Below the pieces are notes generated by a model. That model worked only from the letters and a program-made list of their open reading frames with translations, did not search any database and was not told the origin of the DNA. From Poseidonibacter ostreae (GTDB lineage: Bacteria; Campylobacterota; Campylobacteria; Campylobacterales; Arcobacteraceae): a stretch of DNA of 64,000 nucleotides. The stretch covers positions 1 to 64,000 of the forward strand of contig NZ_WFKI01000005.1 in the NCBI RefSeq assembly GCF_009208055.1, read 5' to 3'. Shown here one piece after another: positions 59,941 through 64,000 of this stretch (position 1 is its first letter; the number at the start of each line of letters is the position of its first letter). The position numbers and the translations under genes are program-made.

Positions 59941-60734
59941 TGTTTGATGATTTAAAACCACATATTGCGGATTTACGAAAAAGATTAATGATATCAGGAT
60001 TATCACTTTTAGTGATGTTCTTTGCATGTTTTTTCTTCTATGAACCAATTTTAACATGGATGATGGTTCCTGTTGAAGCTGTTCTTCCACCTGATTCAAA
60101 AATGGTTGCAGTTGAAATACAAGAAACATTCTTCACAGCACTTAAAGTTGCATTCTTTTCAGGTTTTATCCTTTCACTACCTGTAATATTTTGGCAGTTA
60201 TGGCTGTTTTTAGCACCTGGACTTTATGACCATGAAAAGAAACTTGTAGTTCCTTTTGTATTTTTTGCAACATTAATGTTCTTAATGGGTTCTTCATTTG
60301 CTTATTATGTAGTTGTACCTTATGGTTTTGAATTTCTTGTAAACTTTGGTTCTGCTGTTGTTACAATCTTACCTAGTATTGGTAAGTATGTAGGCTTTTT
60401 TACAAAACTATTATTTGGTTTTGGTGTTGCTTTTGAATTACCAGTAATTACATTTTTCCTAGCAAAAATAGGTCTTGTAGATGATAGAATGTTAAAAGAC
60501 TTCTTTAAATATGCAGTTGTTTTAATCTTTATTTTAGCATCACTTTTAACGCCACCTGATGTATTAACTCAATTCTTAATGGCAGGTCCACTTATTATTC
60601 TTTATGGAGTATCAATCTATATTGCAAAAGTTTTCAATCCTGCTCCAACAGAAGAAGATGAAGACGAAGATTTAGATGACGAAAAAGATGAAGAATTAGA
60701 AGAAGACTATGAAGATGAAAAAGAGAGAAAATAA
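59940..60734 (+). CDS. tatC: Twin-arginine translocase subunit TatC
   Basis: 264 residues with six membrane helices. N-terminal HIADLRKRLMIS (family H-x-x-E/D-L-R) recognises the twin-arginine signal, followed by WQLWLFLAPGLYDHEKK and the periplasmic cap loop with VNFGSAVVTILPSIGKYV. The C-terminus carries a long acidic tail (about 235-262, mostly Asp/Glu), unusual in length. Exports folded proteins, such as the molybdoenzymes served by moeA. Confidence 0.92.
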   Translation: MFDDLKPHIADLRKRLMISGLSLLVMFFACFFFYEPILTWMMVPVEAVLPPDSKMVAVEIQETFFTALKVAFFSGFILSLPVIFWQLWLFLAPGLYDHEKKLVVPFVFFATLMFLMGSSFAYYVVVPYGFEFLVNFGSAVVTILPSIGKYVGFFTKLLFGFGVAFELPVITFFLAKIGLVDDRMLKDFFKYAVVLIFILASLLTPPDVLTQFLMAGPLIILYGVSIYIAKVFNPAPTEEDEDEDLDDEKDEELEEDYEDEKERK

Positions 60735-60740
60735 GAATAT

Positions 60741-61763
60741 ATGTTAGACCCCTTAAAAACTTCAAGCTATGATTATGATTTACCCAAAGAACTCATAGCT
60801 TCAAAACCAGTTCATCCAGCAGATAGTGCAAAGTTATTGGTCTATAATAGAGAAACTAATACAATCACTCACTCAACATTTAAAAATTTAATGGATTTTT
60901 TACCTGAAGATATATCAGTTTTTTTAAATGATACAAAAGTTATAAAAGCAAGAATATTTGGTAAGAAATTATCAGGTGGAAAAGTTGAGTTATTACTAAA
61001 TAAACCTCTATTTATGGATAGATATTTAGTAATGATTAGAGGAAAAGTAAGTATTGGAATGCTTTTATATTTTGAAGAAGATATAATAGTAAAAGTACTA
61101 GAAATAAATGAAGATGGTACAAGAGTAGTAGAGTTTTATCAAAATGAAAAAAAACTTGATTTTTTAACATTAGTTGAGACTTTAAATAAAATTGGTCATT
61201 TACCACTTCCTCACTACATGAATAGAGAAGATAATGAAGAAGATAATACCAACTATCAAACACTATTTGCTAAAAACTATGGAGCAGTAGCAGCTCCTAC
61301 TGCATCATTACACTTTACGCAAGAGTTATTAGAAAAAATTAATGATAAATATGATGTAAACTATTTAACACTTCATGTAGGTGCAGGAACATTTAAACCA
61401 GTTGATGCAGAAGACATTTTAAGTCATCCAATGCACAGTGAATATTTTGAAATAGGAAGAGAAGCTAAAGAGTCTTTAGATAAAGCTTCTAAAGTACTTG
61501 CAGTTGGAACTACGGTTACACGAACAATAGAGTATTATGCAAGAAAAAATATGATTTCAGGAGAGTGTGATTTATTTTTAAATCCAGCAAATGAACCTAT
61601 AAAAGTTGATCACTTACTTACAAATTTTCACCTACCAAAATCAACATTAATTATGTTAATTGCATCATTTGTTGGTTTAGAAAAAACACTAGAGATTTAT
61701 GAAGAAGCTATAAAAGAAGAATACAGATTTTTCTCTTATGGTGATGGAATGTTAATTATATAA
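60741..61763 (+). CDS. queA: S-adenosylmethionine:tRNA ribosyltransferase-isomerase QueA
   Basis: 340 residues; adds the epoxycyclopentanediol ring to 7-aminomethyl-7-deazaguanine in tRNA (queuosine synthesis). Motifs SYDYDLPKELIASKPVHPAD at the start, NDTKVIKARIFGKK, GAVAAPTASLHFT, HVGAGTFKPVDAEDI and NFHLPKSTLIMLIASF are diagnostic. Starts six bases after tatC. Confidence 0.94.
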   Translation: MLDPLKTSSYDYDLPKELIASKPVHPADSAKLLVYNRETNTITHSTFKNLMDFLPEDISVFLNDTKVIKARIFGKKLSGGKVELLLNKPLFMDRYLVMIRGKVSIGMLLYFEEDIIVKVLEINEDGTRVVEFYQNEKKLDFLTLVETLNKIGHLPLPHYMNREDNEEDNTNYQTLFAKNYGAVAAPTASLHFTQELLEKINDKYDVNYLTLHVGAGTFKPVDAEDILSHPMHSEYFEIGREAKESLDKASKVLAVGTTVTRTIEYYARKNMISGECDLFLNPANEPIKVDHLLTNFHLPKSTLIMLIASFVGLEKTLEIYEEAIKEEYRFFSYGDGMLII

Positions 61764-61778
61764 AGAGGAATTTACACA

Positions 61779-62531
61779 ATGGCACATTATGTACTATTTG
61801 ATACAGAAACTACAGGTAATAAAGACGACGATAGAGTTATTCAATTTGGAGCAATGATTATTGACCAAAAAGGAAAAGTTGAAGCTTACGATGAATTTTG
61901 TTCTACTGATGTTGGAATAAAAATTGAAGCAATGGAAGTTCACAATATTACTCCAGATATGATTGAAGGTAAAGTAACTGCAACTCAAACAACATTCTAT
62001 AAAAAGCTTGAAGAGTTAAATACAAGTGAAAATTATATAATTGCACATAATATCTCTTTTGATATGGGAATGATAAAAAAAGAAGGTTTTGTAAATAATT
62101 ATAAAGAAATTGATACATTAAGATGTGCAAAACATCTATTTTCTGAACTTCCTTTTCATAGACTTCAGTACTTAAGATATGCTCTTGATTTATATAAAAC
62201 AGAAAAAATAGAAGCAGATAAACTTGGTATTACAATAAAAGCTCATGATGCACTAGGTGATGTTTTAGTAATGAAATTATTCTTATCTAAATTAGTTGCT
62301 AAATGTAGAGAAGTTTACCCAGACTATAATCCAATGGAAAAACTTGTTGAACTTACATCAACTCCTGTATATATCAAAACGTTCAAGTTCGGTAAACACA
62401 AAGGTAAAGACGTAGCAGAAGTTGCTAAAGAAGATTCAGGTTATTTAAACTGGATGAGAACAAATATGGATTTAGATGAGGATTTAAAATATACTCTTGA
62501 CAAAGTTTTAGGAAGTGCAAACCCTTACTAA
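61779..62531 (+). CDS. DnaQ-like 3'-5' exonuclease with DUF3820-type C-terminus
   Basis: 250 residues. N-terminal DEDD exonuclease domain: Exo I FDTETTGNKDDD, Exo II IAHNISFDMGM and Exo III HDALGDVLVM, with the His of the DEDDh group. The C-terminal 60 residues (YIKTFKFGKHKGKDVAEVA, then SGYLNWMRTNMD) match the DUF3820 module that follows some ExoX-type nucleases. Stand-alone repair or proofreading exonuclease. Downstream of queA by 15 bases. Confidence 0.85.
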   Translation: MAHYVLFDTETTGNKDDDRVIQFGAMIIDQKGKVEAYDEFCSTDVGIKIEAMEVHNITPDMIEGKVTATQTTFYKKLEELNTSENYIIAHNISFDMGMIKKEGFVNNYKEIDTLRCAKHLFSELPFHRLQYLRYALDLYKTEKIEADKLGITIKAHDALGDVLVMKLFLSKLVAKCREVYPDYNPMEKLVELTSTPVYIKTFKFGKHKGKDVAEVAKEDSGYLNWMRTNMDLDEDLKYTLDKVLGSANPY

Positions 62532-62600
62532 AACTACTATAAAGATTTATTCATATTAATTTCATTTTAATTACACTATAATTTCTAAAAAGGTATTTAT

Positions 62601-63938
62601 GTGAATAAATTCTCAAGAATAGGTTTTATCCTTGCAGCTGCAGGTTCTGCTGTAGGACTAGGTAATATATGGAAGTTTCCATATGTGACAGGTGAATATG
62701 GTGGTGGAGCTTTTGTAATAGTTTATTTATTAGCTATTTTATTTATTGGTTTAGTTGTTTTTTTAGCTGAAGCAGTAATTGGACAAAATGCACAAGCAAA
62801 TGTTGCAACTTCATTTATAGAAACTTCAAAATCAAAAAATTCCAAATGGAAATTCGCAGGTATTATAATATTCTCAGGATTAATTATATTATCATTTTAT
62901 TCAGTTGTATTAGGTTGGATATTAAATTATGTATTCACTTCCTTTTCAACTCTTCCAAGCGATGCTAAAACAGCCGGTTTAGCTTTTGAGACATTAATAT
63001 CAAAAGATATTGCTTTACAACTTTTTTATCACACTTTAATAGCAGGAACTGTTGTTTATATCGTTTTAAAAGGTATTAAAGATGGTATTGAAAGAATAAA
63101 TCTAATTTTAATGCCCCTATTAGGTGTAATATTATTTGGACTACTTTTATATGCTTTATCTCTTGATAGTTTTACTAAAGCTCTTAGCTTTATGTTTACA
63201 CCTGATTTTTCAAAGATTGATGAGAATGCTTTACTTGCAGCTTTAGGGCAAGCCTTCTTTACTCTTTCTTTAGGTGTTGGTACAATTATGACTTATTCAG
63301 CATCTCTTGATAAAGAAGTAAATTTTGTAAAATCATCTGTACTTGTTGCAATTGTTGACACTTCTATTGCAATTATTGCAGGACTTATAATCTTCTCTTT
63401 TCTTTTTGAAGCAGGTGCACAAAGTTCAGCAGGACCTGGACTTGTATTTATTTCATTACCTGTGATTTTTTCAGGATGGGGAATATTAGGACAAGTTATT
63501 GCAGTTTCTTTTTTCTTAGCACTTGTATTTGCAGGTATTACATCTGCTGTTTCTATGATTGAACCATCACTAATGTATTTTATAGAAAGATTTAATATGA
63601 CTAGAAAAAAAGCCACTATTTTATGTGGTGGTACATTTTATATTTTAGGTATTATTGCCCTACTTTCAATGTCTACAAAATATGGAGCTGATTTAACTTT
63701 CTTTGGAAAAAATGCTTTTGATATAATGGATTTTATTACATCATCAGTTATGATGCCACTAGCTGCTATATTAACTTGTATTTTCTTAGGATATTATGTT
63801 GATAAAAAACTACTTGAAGAAAAGTTTTTAAAGCATACTTCTAAAACACTATTTGAAACTTGGTATATTTTAGTTAAATATATTGTGCCATTTGTGATAT
63901 TAGTATTGTTATTAAATAAGTTGGGAATTTTAAAATAA
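62601..63938 (+). CDS. Sodium-dependent neurotransmitter symporter (NSS/SNF) family
   Basis: 445 residues from GTG at 62601, with AAAAGG upstream. LeuT-fold transporter with the sodium/substrate region AAAGSAVGLGNIWKFPYVTG in helix 1, GGGAFVIVYLL in helix 2, LGQAFFTLSLGVGTIMTYSA in helix 6-7 and about eleven to twelve helices. Members move amino acids with sodium; the branch with eleven helices is common in marine bacteria. Last complete gene of the window. Confidence 0.92.
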   Translation: MNKFSRIGFILAAAGSAVGLGNIWKFPYVTGEYGGGAFVIVYLLAILFIGLVVFLAEAVIGQNAQANVATSFIETSKSKNSKWKFAGIIIFSGLIILSFYSVVLGWILNYVFTSFSTLPSDAKTAGLAFETLISKDIALQLFYHTLIAGTVVYIVLKGIKDGIERINLILMPLLGVILFGLLLYALSLDSFTKALSFMFTPDFSKIDENALLAALGQAFFTLSLGVGTIMTYSASLDKEVNFVKSSVLVAIVDTSIAIIAGLIIFSFLFEAGAQSSAGPGLVFISLPVIFSGWGILGQVIAVSFFLALVFAGITSAVSMIEPSLMYFIERFNMTRKKATILCGGTFYILGIIALLSMSTKYGADLTFFGKNAFDIMDFITSSVMMPLAAILTCIFLGYYVDKKLLEEKFLKHTSKTLFETWYILVKYIVPFVILVLLLNKLGILK

Positions 63939-63952
63939 GAAAAAGAAAGAAA

Positions 63953-63980
63953 CAATAAGCAGATTTAAATCTGCTTATTG
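63953..63980. terminator. Bidirectional palindromic terminator
   Basis: A perfect 28-base palindrome with half CAATAAGCAGATTT. The plus strand continues with six A, and the minus strand continues with a T-rich stretch (TTTCTTTCTTTTTC), so it likely ends a convergent minus-strand transcript outside the window, and perhaps the symporter transcript as well. Confidence 0.65.
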
Positions 63981-64000
63981 AAAAAACTTACAGAATTGTA

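Noticed and set aside
59703..60129. Two minus-strand frames across tatB/tatC
   Set aside because: Phe/Ser-rich mirrors of the Lys/Glu-rich tatB tail; no ribosome site.
1..64000. CRISPR arrays, tRNA, rRNA, insertion sequences, prophage genes
   Set aside because: No regular repeats, no tRNA-like T-loop/CCA patterns, no transposase or integrase motifs were noticed by reading; tools such as tRNAscan or a CRISPR finder could not be run.

Overview
The window is AT-rich, densely coded DNA from a free-living member of the Campylobacterota, most likely an Arcobacteraceae (Arcobacter/Poseidonibacter/Halarcobacter type). This rests on base composition (clearly AT-rich by eye, not computed), frequent TTG/GTG starts with AAAGGA-type ribosome sites, and typical families of that group: UPF0323 lipoprotein, CetA/CetB-like receptor plus PAS pairs, a CZB-domain chemoreceptor, DUF5718 and an ExbB/ExbD/TonB set. 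I see no rRNA, tRNA, CRISPR, insertion sequence or prophage. It reads as ordinary chromosome.

Layout. 1-10.9 kb: thioredoxin 2 (cut by the window edge), a tudS/ttcA sulfur pair, an acetyltransferase, a small operon of an overlooked HTH-like ORF plus moeA, then zinc protease, metal permease, rmuC, M48 protease, diguanylate cyclase, phospholipase D-like protein and thioesterase. 10.9-15.6 kb: a nickel/peptide-type ABC importer whose fused ATPase is frameshifted, controlled by two copies of a palindrome. 15.7-21.4 kb: a sensor kinase behind a frameshifted PhnD-like binding protein, and a PAS protein coupled to a large dCache/CZB chemoreceptor. 21.4-30.5 kb: a tripartite tricarboxylate transporter (tctCBA) facing its two-component system, a universal stress protein and a SLAC1/TDT-type channel. 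30.8-36.5 kb: B12-type uptake (btuB, btuF, ATPase, permease) with a cobyrinate amidase-like gene. 36.6-38.8 kb: NosL-like and TauE/DsbD-like membrane genes, a probable sRNA and a HAD phosphatase. 38.8-44.5 kb: one tight nine-gene minus-strand run purU-trmL-RR-HK-stomatin-nfeD-exbB-exbD-tonB. 44.5-53.9 kb: malic enzyme, pgeF, methyltransferase, aroE, a PAS gene beside a decayed chemoreceptor, UPF0323 plus glutathionylspermidine synthase-like pair, and an orphan formate dehydrogenase cytochrome b. 53.9-59.4 kb: a second nine-gene minus-strand run with lpxK, nadE, an aminotransferase and two tandem BFD-like mini ferredoxins. 59.5-64 kb: tatBC, queA, an exonuclease and a sodium symporter.

How parts connect. 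The strongest regulatory reading is a 19-base element with two TGYCAG half-sites 11 bases apart, found in front of tctC and, in the same orientation and at the same distance from a -10 box, in front of the operon holding the OmpR-type regulator. This makes a self-contained carboxylate-sensing circuit. A similar period-11 repeat (GTCATA) precedes the formate dehydrogenase cytochrome gene. ExbB/ExbD/TonB can energise the BtuB receptor. Three genes (nickel-type ATPase, PhnD-like protein, chemoreceptor) are broken by short indels, two of them at A7 tracts. This means slippage, either biological or in sequencing. No clearly novel multi-gene system is evident. The best leads are the tct circuit, the unassigned palindromic operator at 15.6 kb, the overlooked ORF before moeA, and the putative sRNA at 37.9 kb.
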